This document shows, one piece after another, positions 1-13,600 of a DNA stretch of 64,000 nt. Location of the stretch: positions 158,879,001 through 158,943,000 of the forward strand of contig JAUMIR010000001.1 of the NCBI GenBank assembly GCA_030847615.1. The letters are read 5' to 3'. A model generated the notes under the pieces. It searched no databases. It was not told the DNA's origin and worked only from the letters and a program-made list of their open reading frames with translations. The number at the start of each line of letters is the position of its first letter. Position 1 is the stretch's first letter. The stretch comes from Gambelia wislizenii (Eukaryota > Chordata > Lepidosauria > Squamata > Crotaphytidae). The translations under genes were made by a program, and so were the position numbers.

Positions 1-1305
1 ATTGATGCATTCAGGAGAGCAATCAGTACTTAACTGTCTTGTTTACCTCTGCTGAATGGAGACCCTGCCAAACTGGCTCAGACAGATACCCCTCTCCCCC
101 ACTGTAAGAAGTTGTGCAGTTTCCAGAGATGTTGAGCAATCCTATTTGGATTTGAAGGAGGGCTGATGTCTGTACTTAATTGGCTTTGTCTCATGCGTGC
201 AACTCCATTGTTTGTTTCCTCACACCATCTAAGAGTCATTACCAGTGCCCAGAATGTGAAAGGCGGAGGTCACATTCACATCTGCCCTTTGCATATGAGC
301 CATAGGCTTTGCACTCATCACTCTTAAGCACATGAGACCTTTCAAACCCTTCACAGAATAACATTAAGGTCATGTTCTGCCCTGTCCAGAGGTGTCCCCT
401 CACTCCAGGTGAAAGACCCCAAGTTAGAAAAGGGTTATATATAGGCAAGAGAGAGAGAGTCAGAAGATTGACTTCCTTTTGAACCTCCATGTGCTGATTT
501 TCAGCCACCTAGCTTACCTGGACTCTTCTTCACATCAGAAAGTGAGAAAATCCATGTGTCTCTTAGTCTGTAGTCCCTTAAGATTAGCTACTTTCTCTCT
601 ACCCCCTTTAGACTGTTCAGGAATAGGGTTTTCAGCACCCGTGCCACTGTTCCTCTTTTTCCTTTGAGAAACTGCGATTAACAGCTTGTATTTAATATAG
701 ACTGGTGTCTACTGCTATCTTTTTCTGCCTTTTTAATAAGAAAATAATTGTTTTTGCTGCAAACCCAGCTTGTCTTCGACTTGATGTGTTCCCTTCTACC
801 TCACTTTTACTTGGACTCACTCTGGTTAACTGTCCGTTTTTAAAACCTTTAGCCAGTTAGGTCCTGCAGAGAGTTAGTGCTTGGGGGAACTTTCTCCCCA
901 AACCAGTAAACCCAGAAAAACAAGGTTTTTCTGACAAAATTTCTAATCAGTCTAAGTTTAGAAAAGCTATTCCCTGAACAATGTTATATAAGCTTCTAGA
1001 CATAATTACAGACACAACTAGGAAAAAAATGTGCAACTTGTATTGTAGATTCTTAAAAGACAGACCTCAAGATGACAAAAACAAAATTGTACCATAAATA
1101 TTAGGCACTATAATCAATATGAGCCAATGATATTTAAACTTGATTCAGGCCACACCCAGAACTTATTTACAAGTATTTAAATTAAATACAACCTGAAATA
1201 TACATTACATACAAAGTATGAAAAAGAAACTATACACTCTGGAAGGATGGAGTGGTTTCATTTGAAGATAACATTACAGAAGATAAACATTTTGCCATTT
1301 GTGCC
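1..1305 (-). other. DOP1A 3' UTR and downstream flank
   Basis: No coding exon recognised on either strand. The UTR must begin just left of 1306. There is no minus-strand AATAAA here; the variant ATTAAA occurs at 732-737 and 691-696, so a 3' UTR of about 570-620 bases is possible. In mammals PGM3 lies tail-to-tail with DOP1A, but no PGM3 exon is seen here. Confidence 0.5.
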
Positions 1306-1611
1306 TCATGTCTTCATGACCCCTTCCAGAAAGTCCTTCTCTACCATCTCTTCAATCTTCTGTCTCGCTTTGCTGGAGAATGTCTTTTGGTTCTCCATTT
1401 TCATGTCCTTGTTGGGGAAAGAGTTGGGGTAAAGCATAGGGCTACCTGAATGGCCAATGCTTCTGCTGGTGACTTTGCTGTTGAAGACTTGGCTCAGGAC
1501 ATTGAAGAAGGGCAGCAGCTGCTCAATGGTACGGACGGCACAGATGGTCAGGAGCAAGTGACCGGGTTCCCAGTTTAAGGTTTTCCCTGAACTGTCTTCT
1601 TCGGGATTTTT
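1306..1611 (-). CDS. DOP1A: DOP1A terminal coding exon (34 of window) and stop
   Basis: 306 bp, acceptor TATTTACAG. Encodes [50 protein letters not shown] and the conserved tail [23 protein letters not shown] before the stop at 1306-1308. The tail length matches the remembered family C-terminus, so the protein end is complete. Confidence 0.96.
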   Translation of the reverse strand, partial: KNPEEDSSGKTLNWEPGHLLLTICAVRTIEQLLPFFNVLSQVFNSKVTSRSIGHSGSPMLYPNSFPNKDMKMENQKTFSSKARQKIEEMVEKDFLEGVMKT

Positions 1612-4600
1612 CTGTAAATACAAGGACAAAGATCAAGACCCCATAATTTTACATTTTACCAGTAGGAACTCTCTTGGATTGACATGTAAACTTTGGTTAC
1701 TAAAACATCCATCCAACTGCATGTAGTCACTAGCGCCCAAGAAACACAAGAACAGCATCTGTAGGTAGTGATCTCTTTTAACAGAAACATGGTACATTTT
1801 GTTTTAGGTCTTGCCCTGTTTTGTTCAAATCTGCCCAACAGTGACATGTAATCTTGGCCTACCCTTAAGAGACCAGGTAGGGCAAAATCGAGTTACCTGA
1901 TGCTACAGATAGGTCTAACAGCAGAGCAGCTGGTTCACTATGATCTCTCCTGTCAAAATACAGTTCTGGACAAGCAACCTTGACAGAAACCTTCCTCTAA
2001 CACCCCGGTCCAACTGAGTAACATGAATATGAACAGACATTGTAAGTGCATTGTCCAATGCTGAAAAAATTGAAGAGTTCTGATTGAGGCCAGCATCCTG
2101 TTAGTGACATATGCAGGAATAATTTCACTATTCATGCAGAGTGAATTTTGTGGGTAATGTGTAACAATCATATCCAGGTGATGATCATGTAAGTGGAGTT
2201 CTGCATGCAGTAGCACTACCCCATATGGGGTCACGTAACTGAATATGGTGGTCGTGAAAAATTTGAAAATAGTAAATTTGATTTGTATACCTATTTTATA
2301 TACACACACACACAATTCTCAGGCAAAAAGGGGTCGTGAGTGGAAAAAAAATTAAGCCCTGCAATAGCACATTAAGTTGAAAGTAGCGTGTGTTGCTTTG
2401 TACAATGAGGTTAATGGGGTGCAAGTGGTGGGATCCTTAGGTGAGAGTGATCATGTTCTCCTGGAGTTTGTTATACAATGGAAAGGAGAAGCCAGGCATA
2501 GCCAGACATGCATTCTTGACTTTAGGAGAGCTGATTTCAATAAACTCAGGGAAATACTGGGGGTGATCCCATGGTCAGGAATACTAAAAGAGAAGAGACC
2601 TCAAGACGGATGGGACTTTCTCAAAAGGGAGATACTGAAGGCACAATTTCAAACAGTAGCATTGAGGAAGAAAAATGGGAGGTGTCTAAAGAAACCAGGA
2701 TGGATGACTAAAGAACTTTCAATGGAGCTAAGTTTTAAATGGAACATGTATAGGAAATGGAAAAGGGGGGAAATCACCAAAGAAGAATTCAAACAGATAG
2801 CGAACACGTGTAGGAGTAAAGTCAGAAAAGCTAAAGCGCAGAATGAGCTCAGGCTTGCTAGGGAGGTTAAGAACAATAAAAAGGGTTTTTTGGGGTATGT
2901 CCGCAGCAAAAGGAGGAAGAAGGAAATGATAGGGCCACTACGTGGAGAAGATGGCAAAATGCTAACAGGGGACAGAGAAAAGGCAGAATTACTCAACACC
3001 ACCTTTGCCTCAGTGTTTTCAGAAAAGGAAAAGGAGGACCAACCTGAGGATAAAGGAACAGAGGACACAATAGGGGAAATCCAGCTCAAAATAAGTAAAG
3101 AGGTAGTACAGGAATACCTTCTTAATCTAAATGAATTTAAATCTCCAGGACCAGATGAACTACATCCAAGAGTATTAAAAGAGCTGGCAAATATAATCTC
3201 AGAGCCATTGGCAATAATCTTTGAGAACTCCTGGAGAACAGGAGAAGTCCCAGCAGACTGGAGGAGGGCAAACATTGTTCCCATCTTCAAAAAGGGGAAA
3301 AAAGAGGATCCCAACAATTATCGTCCAGTTAGTCTGACATCAATACCAGGGAAGATTCTAGAGCAGATCATTAAACAGAGAGTCTGTGAACATTTAGAAG
3401 GCAATGCCATAATCACAAAAAGTCAACATGGGTTTCAGAGAAACAAGTCATGCAGACTAATCTGATCTCTTTTTTTGATAAAGTTACCAGCTTGGTAGAT
3501 GAAGGGAATGCTGTGGACATCGCATACCTTGATTTCAGTAAGGCCTTTGACAAGGTTCCCCATGACATTCTTGCAAACAAGCTTGTAAAATGTGGGCTAG
3601 ACAAGTTAACTGTTCAATGGATTTGTAACTGGTTGACCAGCCGAACCCAAAGGGTGCTCAGCAGTGGCTCCTCTTCGTCTTGGAAAGAGGTGACCAGTGG
3701 GGTGCCACAGGGTTCTGTCCTGGGCCCAGTGCTATTCAACATCTTTATCAATGACTTGGATGAGGGAATTAGGGGCATACTTATCAAATTTGCAGATGAC
3801 ACCAAATTAGGAGGAGTAGCTAATACCCTAGAGGACAGGATCAAAATTCAGAATGACCTGGATAGACTGGAGAGCTGGGCCAAAGCTAACAAAATGAAAT
3901 TCAATACGGAGAAATGTAAAGTACTGCATTTAGGGCGGAAAAATGAAATGCATAAATATAGGATGGGAGAGACCTGGCTGAATGAGACTACGTGCAAAAG
4001 GGATCTAGGAGTCCCAGTAGACCACAAGTTGAACATGAGCCAACAGTGCGATGCGGCAGCTAAAAAGGCCAATGCGATTTTGGGCTGTATCAATAGAAGT
4101 ATAGTGTCTAGATCAAGGGAAGTAATAGTGCCACTCTATTCTGCCTTGGTCAGACCTCACTTAGAATACTGTGTCCAGTTCTGGGCACCACAATTCAAAA
4201 AGGATATTGACAAATTGGAGCGTGTCCAGAGAAGGGCAACTAAAATGGTGAAAGGTCTGGAAATGATGCCTTATGAGGAGAGACTTAGGGAGCTGGGTAT
4301 GTTTAGCCTGGAAAAAAGACGGCTAAGAGGCGATATGATAGCCCTGTTTAAGTATTTGAAGGGATGTCACACTGAGGATGGAGCAGGCTTGTTTTCTGCT
4401 GCTCCAGAGACTGGAACACGGAGCAATGGGTGCAAGCTCCAGGAACAGAGATTCCACCTCAACATTAGGAGGAACTTTTTGACAGTAAGAGCTGTTCGGC
4501 AGTGGAACGCACTCCCTCGGAGTGTGGTGGGGTCTCCTTCCTTGGAGGTCTTTAAACAGAGGCTGGATGGCCATTTGTCGGGGATGCTTTGATCGTGATT

Positions 4601-7600
4601 TCCTGCATGGCAGGGGGTTGGACTGGATGGCCCTCATGGTCTCTTCCAACTCTGCAATTCTATGATTCTATGATTCTATGAGATGTCAGCCATGCTCATT
4701 GACCATATATCCACATATGTTGCACTATGTTTGTATTCAGTATGGGGCTGCATACTGCAAGCATAACCTCTCTGCTGGCAGAAACGTATGCCACACTAAG
4801 CTATTCTACTATGTGTACAGCTAGGACAAAATATCTTGAGGGCTGAATCCATTCCTTTACTTCCCCCTCTGCCATGTTTATTAGAACCACTGAATTTTGA
4901 CCGAGCTAATATTTCACTCATGTTGTAGGTGGAAAGAACATACACATATCCATTTGTTGGATATCGATCTAAGATGATGATGGACTTAAAAATATACATA
5001 ACATAACCCATAATGTGCCAGGAGACAAAAATTGTCTACCTTCACTCTTTTTCGAAGTAATTTTGCTAATCGCACCACATATGGTTTGAATTCTCTTTGA
5101 TGTGTGCCTTGCCTCCGCACTTCCAATCCTGAATCATCTGAAGCTTCTGGAATAAAGGCCCACCGATACCTGTGAAAGAAAGTGAGGCAAATTCAGCACT
5201 GGAATACTCATTCTGCTTTCCTGAAGCTGTGTTATATACATGTATACATTATCAAGGCATGTCTTAAATAGCCTCAGTATACATACTGAACATATAAAGA
5301 AAAAAACATGACCCATAACTCATCTCTAACATGGGATACAATTTTAGCAAACTTTCACAATTGCCATTTTTAAGTATTAACTTTTTAAAAACTAGCTGGA
5401 CTCAGCGTCCTATAAACTGTTTAAAAACTCTAAAAAAAAAAAACACCTGGAAGACCTCACAACAACCCTATAAGGTAGGCCGGTGGACTTAAATTCCTCC
5501 TTCTCCTTCTCAGCATTCCACACTTTTCCTGAGGGTGATTTGCTCTGTTGCTGTGCCCGTGCTGCCGCCGCTGCCACCACCACCAGTTGACTGCCTGGGT
5601 CTTGTTACAGCGGCAACAGCTGTAACACCTGCCACCACCGCCAGTTGATTTGTCTGGGTCCCAATCTGAGCTACAGATTGAATGACCAGAGTGCATTGTG
5701 AGGTGGAGAGGGAATTTGCATGTGGGTGGTGATTGGTTGGGTGTTAAGTAGGGTGTGTTTCCTGAGCAGCCAATCAGCACACAACATACCCAAGTTAATT
5801 ATATATATAGATGACACCTGCCTTCCCCCACTGCCTTCCCAACTTCTACCAGGTCCCTGATTGTATCTTTTGTTAAGTAACACTAAGTGGACTACAGGTT
5901 CTATATTCCTAATAATGGCCATGTTGGCCAATAGTAGTTGTAGTTAAAAACATCTAGAGGGCATCAGGCTGGGGAAGACCACTATAGCTCCTGGGCAACA
6001 TCAATAGAATTGGGCATGGTTACAGAGATATCTAATAAGATGCACTGGATGAATGAGCCACACTTTTGACCTTTGTGCAAATTGTTTCTGCCAAATTTGC
6101 ACCCGTACCAGGTATTATGATGCACTGCTTTCTGAAGAAGTGTGCTCATCTACATTGCACAGTTGCGGCTATATTACATAGGGCTGGGAAATCTGTGCCT
6201 CTTTGGATACTGATGATCCATCCCTATCATCCCTCCTCACTGACCAGGTTGGGGCTGGTGGGAATTAGAATTCAACAACACCTCCAGAGTTCAATAACTA
6301 CAGCTTTCCTAGCCTACTGAAACGCAAAGAAAAGAGACAATTAGAGGGAAGCAAGGAGCATCTTCCTTGACCTCAGAAAGAAATGATCTCTGAAAAACAG
6401 CATCAAAGTCAACACAATTCTCTCACAACCAGATGTATCTATAGCACATTGCGGTTTCTAACTAGACCAATTTACTTACATCTGAAACTGAGGCAGATTT
6501 TCAGAAGGTAACGCCAGGGCTAAATCCAGAAATTTACAGGCAGACAAGTAAAGGTTTAACCATCTCTGGCTGTTGTAGGAGGTGGAAAATCCATTGCCGC
6601 CCGTGTATGTGGTTTCCAGACCAGCCACAGATGGGCCTGAAGTTCTAAAATTTGAATGAAATTAATAGATTATTTTTAGTCAGGTATAGTCACAAACCCA
6701 TGCTGACAAATCAATATATAAAGATGCAAAGTTAGTAAGATACAGGCTCATATAATATTTAAAAGTTTAACACACATAAAAAAATGCAGATGTCATGTTA
6801 AAAACATTATCAGCATACAAAAATGTATGTGTCTGCCAATAAAGGGAGGGGGAGATAAACTGAATGGTGAGAATGGTAGTAGCAAACCAATGATAAATAT
6901 TCTCAACCTCTGAACTTCAAAACAACCTCCTCCCTAAATTGGGAAGTAAGCAAAATGAAAGGAGGTGATGCATATTTGCAGCCCAGTACCAAAAACCAAT
7001 CACAGAACTGCTGAATCACTTGAAGGTTACACTCCCACTCTTTAGAACATAGAAAAGCCTTCCCCTGGGGGAAGAGATTTTAAATGTCTTCATGCGTGTA
7101 CATCTAGTACATCTACATGCACCACCCTACCCAATTTTCCTGTAATTTGTCTTTTCCCCACTCTTTCCAAATTCAGTTTGAGACTTGTTAGCTCTGCTTC
7201 ATGTTCATACAGACTCCATGCTCAAAATGTGTGTGAGAGTATGCGCAAGCACAGCAGCTGAAAAGAGGAGGGGGGGGCTCCCTGTTGTGCCTAATGCATG
7301 CAATGTGGCAGTGCAGCAGGGATGAAAGATCTGCACAGAATCTGCATAACTCTGGCCAAGGGAAAAGGAAGGAGAGGGAACGTCTATTTCCCTTCTGTAA
7401 ATTTCATCAGATACTGGCAACCACCACAGGAAACTCATTGCAGAAATTATTTTTGATGCTTTGCTCTTGTCTGAGTAACGTTTGTGAAATGGTACAATTG
7501 AACTGATGGCACAATATTAGATGTTCATAAAATGAAAGAAATAATTTGCTTACTGTTGTTTATCATTAGCACATTAGCTATGTTGTTATTTTCATAAACT

Positions 7601-10600
7601 GGAGAAAAAAACCTTTCTCCAAATGATTAGTATAAAATAATGATTGTGTAAAATAGAGCAGAATATCACCAATCAGTTCTTCACTTGTTACACAGATGAG
7701 AGAGCAGAGACAGAAGCTGACATTACCTTGAGATATCTTCATCAGCGGTGAGTTCCTGTTCCATTAGTAAAAATACTTGGACCTGAAGGACAAAAATGCC
7801 ACATCTTTTTTAAAAAAATCTTTCCGAAGGCAAAGGGAGCACAGTTTAAGCTGGTTTGTTAAGAACTCCTTAAGAAGTTCTAAGAAAAGCCAACTTTCAA
7901 GCCAACTGCCTCTCAGGCTATCTATCACACATCTACAGCAGTATAGGAATGATTTCCTTGAGTACTATGCCAGATAAGAGCAGCACCAGTATGAATGATG
8001 CTATTTATTTATTCAATATATATCTTGCCTTTCTCCCAATATGGGACCCAAGGTAGCTCACAATACAAGCTAAAATAAAACACAGTTAAAACAATGGATA
8101 ATGCAAACGTTTTTTAAAACATAAACAATCATATTAAAAGCATTCATTTAAAAGGCTGTTAAAATGATAAAAATACAACACACCCCAATGAAAAGACCTT
8201 CTGCATCAGACAGTTAGGTCTGAGTAAACTGACAGTCTTTGCCTGCTGGCAGAAAAAGCAGAGAGGATGCCAAGCTAGCTTTCTCCACAATCTGGGAGCA
8301 GCCATCCCTGTGCAGCTGCCTGGCTGGGTCTTCTCTCTTGCCACTACTGCCCTCCCTGCACAGCTGCCCCAATTCATTCATACCACAGCATGGGAGCAGC
8401 AGCAAAATATCTTTGTAAAAAGGAAGTTTAGGTATGCACCTTCAGGGAAAAAGAGGACAGAAAGCAGCAAGTTCTCCCACAGCAAGCATTAACTCATCTA
8501 GAGGTCTCCAAGAATTCAAGCTAGTTGCCACTCTTAAACTAACAGATTTTGTCTGCAGCCACAGTACGGCATTAATAAAGACCTACAAAATATGTTTTAT
8601 GTTCTTAAGGTCTTGCACTAGATAGGTGGGGATTCCTTGACCTCTTGATGTTTTGGCCTATAACTCCAGCATGCCCACCCAGCATGGCCAATTGTAAGGG
8701 AAGGTGTGTTGTACTCTGAATCACTTAGAGGGCCAAAGGTTTTGCACCCTGAGTCCATAAAAGCTTATACTAGAAATTCCAAGTTAGTGTCAAAGGTGCT
8801 ACTGGCTATCCTTTTGTCTTTTTTACTTGTTCAATTAGCTGACTCCAACTGAATTTAAGCCACAGTTGTTAGTGTCAGGCACATCAAAATGTAACCACTT
8901 TTTAGTTTGTTTTACATTTAATCACACAGAAATAGAGCACAATGTTAACAAGAGCAGAGAAGAAAGGATATCCTAGAAGGCTATAAAAATTGACATTAGG
9001 AGGAAAGCTAAGCAAGTAGCAATATAGGACTTGTCACATAATCCAGGCTATGCAATGAAGTAACATTTTAAAAAGTTATGTAGGGCTCTAAATGCCATTT
9101 GCAACTCACCAATTCTGTGATCATGGTAGGCCAAAGTGAGGTAAGATGCTGTGGAGACATTCTCAAAAGTAAAACTCGGAAAAACAGGAACACTTGAGAG
9201 TGAAGGGTGGGCACTTGGGGCAGACGGAGACTTTCGACCAGCCTTTCTGAAACAGGAAAGTCAACAAAGAACCATCAACTCAGGACTCTACTGAGGAGTA
9301 AAGCTGCAACCACACAGAAAGAAGTTTAGCCAAAATCAAGACAAAGTGATTTTTAGACAATTGATTACAGATGAAAATACACAATCTTATCTGTATCTGC
9401 ATGCATATAAACTTGTATAAACTTGTCCCATGGTGAATACATATTAGAGAAGTATCTGTTTTCCAAGTATAGTGAGTTAGATTCAGACATACATACATAT
9501 AGAAAAGACCTAATGAAATCAGTGGGCCTTCAGTTAGTCATGTTCTATTCATTCACTGACTCTTTAAGTATGACAAATTCTGAATCCAGCCCAAGGTAGG
9601 TTACTAGAGACTTACTAACACAACCAATGCTATGATTCAGATTCAATTAGCAGGACTTTTTGTCTACTTTGATCTGCTGGGTACAAATGTGTATCTAACA
9701 CATGGAGCAGAAATTTAACTACCAATTTAAATGGAAACTGGAGGAGGTCATGGTCCCTAATGCATTGATAATAACCACTAATAAGCCTTCAATAGTGTTC
9801 TGTCCACACTTCTTCTCATGCAGCGGGGCTTCCTTGTTCTCGCTTCACTGCTAGAACCCCTCAATTTGCTCCAGAGGAGCCTAGAGCCTTCACAGTAGAT
9901 CTGGGGACACACAGGTGGTTGCAAGGGGTTGAAAGAATCTGCTCCACTACAGATGTCCATTCTGCTTGTGGATGAACACAACAAGATGATACAACCCATT
10001 TTTTTCATCAACCAAGCAAAGGCCCTTATTTACCTTGTATATCTGGAAGATATTTCTGGTATTGGTCCACTTCACTACTAAAAATGGCAAAGGCCAACCT
10101 CTTGAGAAGCATAGCACGCTGTTCCAGCTCTACATCCCGATTAGCAAACAAATTGAGTGAACTGCTCTGAGCTACAGCCACACGTGCTAAAGAAAGAGTA
10201 AAGCAACAGTGAAGGTGCTATCAGTGAAGACAAGCATCTTGACTAAGAAATCATTTAGACCACTAAGCAAAATGCCATAAAGGCTGGTGCATAGATTCTA
10301 TCCTGTACTTTACACATATATGGCTGATGCTGTTTTGTTATGGATCCTTCTTAAGAAATACATTTGAGTACATATCTCATCCTGGGGATGAAGGATACAT
10401 CTAGTCCCCACATTTCCACAAAGTTTTTGCACAATCAACAGAAGAGTTTTTATCATGTCCAGGCTTCCTTTCCAAGTGAGATAGCCTTGCAACAAATGGC
10501 CATCATAGCACAATTTAGCTGTGGACTGGACCATTAAGCAATCATGATAAGAGCTGATCTTCACATTTCACTAGGTAACATGATCTAATCTTCACATTTC

Positions 10601-13600
10601 ACTAGCTAACACGATCAGGGTGATTTCCAAGCAAATAGGGGCTGTGGATCTTCAGACAGTGTATAAAAGCCAGGACTCACTCATCAGATCTCTGAACGTA
10701 GTTTTGTCGTGTGTCATTAAATTGTCCATTATTGCTCTCCAACTAAAAAGGAAAAGAAAAAGAAATGATATTGTGGTAAGAAAAAGGCATAGTAGCTTAC
10801 TTTCACTGAAAGAGAACTGGCATGTGTCCATGTGATACCATCTCCAGAATTCTGCTGTATATATCAAAATAAGGTATTTCAGTACCTGAATGTCACTGTT
10901 GCTTCAGTGGCCATGGATTGGGGTGGTGTAGCATAAAGAAACACAATAATGTAAGCTTGGTTCAGGTCTAACAAGGGCTGAGTGAGAAGCCCTGGATCTT
11001 TGAGCGAGTGACCCTGACTCGGCCTCAGCCTCAATGATCACATTCCAGGAAGAGATGTACATGGAGTCATGTACTGGAAGAATGGGGAGGAGGACGACAA
11101 ACTGGAAAGTTGTGGAAACTGAGAGAAACAAGTTTTGCTTGACAGGGGTTGAGCATGTGGAGAGCAAAAGTACAAGGCTGTAGCTCAGTAAAAAAGAACA
11201 TGTGTTGCATGCAAAACTTCCCTGGTTTAATCTCTGGCATGTTTTGCATAGGAAGAGGGAAAGGGTCCTGTCTGAAACCACAGTGAGCTGGTGCCCGTTA
11301 GAATGGACAACACCAAGCTAGATGGACTAATGACCTGTAGTAAGACCACTTCCAATGATGTCATACAGAAAAGACATATAAATTAATAGGAACATTAGTT
11401 TTGTGGAAAATGTAGATTATTAGAACTTTGCTTTTGACTTAGGAAAGAATTACCCAATGTATTGCCCTCCACATTGAATTACAGTGGGCCTGCCCTATCC
11501 ATGGGCTAGCCATCTGTGGATTGGAGCTTCTGAGGACTGGCATGCCCCATATTATTCAGTGGTGGTGTGTGCACATGCCACCATTGATTAATATGGGGCT
11601 TGAGCATCCATGCTTTTTCCTATCCATGGGGGCCCTGGAACCAAACTCCCACGGATGGGAAGGATCCACTGCGCAATTCCCATCAGCTCCATCTGAAGTG
11701 CACCAGGTTGGAGAAGGCTGTTTTAGGGAAACAGTTTATTTGCCAGGTACTAACTCTTTCTAGAAGCTGATATGTCTAAACTGAGATTGTTGTACTTTGG
11801 ACATATCACAAGAAGACATGACTCACTAGAAAAGACCATAACGCTTAATAAGTTAGCAAGGAGCAGGAAAAGAGGAAGACCACATTCCAGATGGATAGAC
11901 TCCATGTAGCAAAGCACGGCCTAATTCTGCAAGAACTGAGCAGGGCTGTTTTGGATAGGGTGACTTGGAGGTCTCTCATTCATAGAATCACCATAAGTCA
12001 AAGTCGACTTGAGGGAAATTAACAACAACCAACGCCAAACAAGAAACAAAGGGGCTTACTGGTTAACACAGGAAGCATCCATCTGAAAGAAGCTGGAATC
12101 CATAAACAGGTCAAAAGCTTCTTTCTTCCATGCTCTCCTTGTGTACTGATACCCACTAAGACTGCTCAGTAGCTGCACACAGGCTCGATAACTGGGTGCA
12201 TTATGGGCACTAGAGGAAGAAAAAAAAATCCAATTTAATATTATTAAAAGCTTTTCAAAAAATCTGTTAAATACTTCAGAATTATTCAAGCTGGGATGCA
12301 ACGGGTTGGATTCTAGCTCACAGCTACTTGTTGCTTCTATCTAAAAGTTACTCCTGAAGATCAGGAAACCCTCCAAGAGCAGACACAAGGAAAAAGTGTA
12401 AATCAGAGGGAAATTAATTACAGTTGTCCTTCATATTCGCTGGGGTTTGGTTCCAGGACCCCCCCCCCCCGTGGATACCAAAATCCATGAATACTCAAGT
12501 CCCATTATATGTAATGGCATAACAAAATGGTGTCCCTTATATAAGGTGGCAAAATCAAGGTTTGCTTTTTGCATTATTATTTTTTAAAGAATATTTTCAA
12601 GTCATGAATATTTAAATCCGTGGATATGGAGGGACAACTATAATTTAGAAAATCACCACCACTCTGGTCCATCAAGCACCACCTGCTCACTACATAGGTT
12701 CCTGTATCAGCATCAGGACCAGACTACCAATAGGCAGATAAATGCCTCAGGTGGAAAAAGTTGGAGGACAGCAACCACAGCTCCCCTCCTCAATATTCCT
12801 CCTGAGACTTCCCCCATCCCCTATATTCTCTGCATACACCATATGAACTATCCAAGGCTCTGTAAATTAGCTGGCTTCTTTGGGGTGGAGACTGGGGTAA
12901 AGAACACTGTTCTATTAACTGTAGTCCATTTGGCTCAGGATTCAAGCACCATCTTTGCCTTAGGCCCCAAAATGTCTAGATCTAGCCCTTCTCAGCATCT
13001 GCTCTTAGAACAATAATGACAACTCAGGGCAGAGTAGGGCAAGAGGTAAAGTTGTTGGACTCCAATCTCTGTCAGCCCCAGGAAGTCTGGCTAATGATAA
13101 AGGATGATGGGAGTCGTCATTCAATAAGTGGAAGGCCACAGCTGCTCCAGCCCATACTAGGGGGAACATTTAGATTTGTGCCATATTTACTCCAGCAGCT
13201 TTGTGTCAGGAACAATTTCAGGAGCTTCATTCCTGCCACAACAATCAGCCTCAAGTAGAGAATTGAAGGAACAAAGGTGAACTCTTAATACCTGCAGTAC
13301 AAGAAGTAAATTCAGTAATGTAAATCTGTATGAATCAAACTACTTATCCCTGAGCTCAGCAGAGTCTTGTCAGCCACAGTTAAAAACAACTGCCATTGAT
13401 TAGTAATATGTAACATATTCCTTGTGATGTACTAAAGGGTTTCTTTGAATGGTAAGGCTCAAGATGGTAACTGTTTCAGGAATATCCATTAAATTAACCA
13501 TGGAAGTTACTGAGACATGGCTATTTAAAAGTTACTATTTAAAATAGGTTGCAAATGTGGCCTTGAAGCATTAGACTAGTGAAAGGCAAAATATCCACAA

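Noticed and set aside
1..1305. Expected tail-to-tail neighbour PGM3
   Set aside because: Known gene order in mammals suggests it, but no PGM3 C-terminal coding sequence was found.
2649..3317. 222-residue minus-strand open frame
   Set aside because: Exact antisense shadow of the CR1 reverse-transcriptase frame.
5457..5780. 107-residue minus-strand frame with Ser/Cys/Trp repeats
   Set aside because: Coded by triplet-rich DNA inside the Helitron candidate; no family resemblance.
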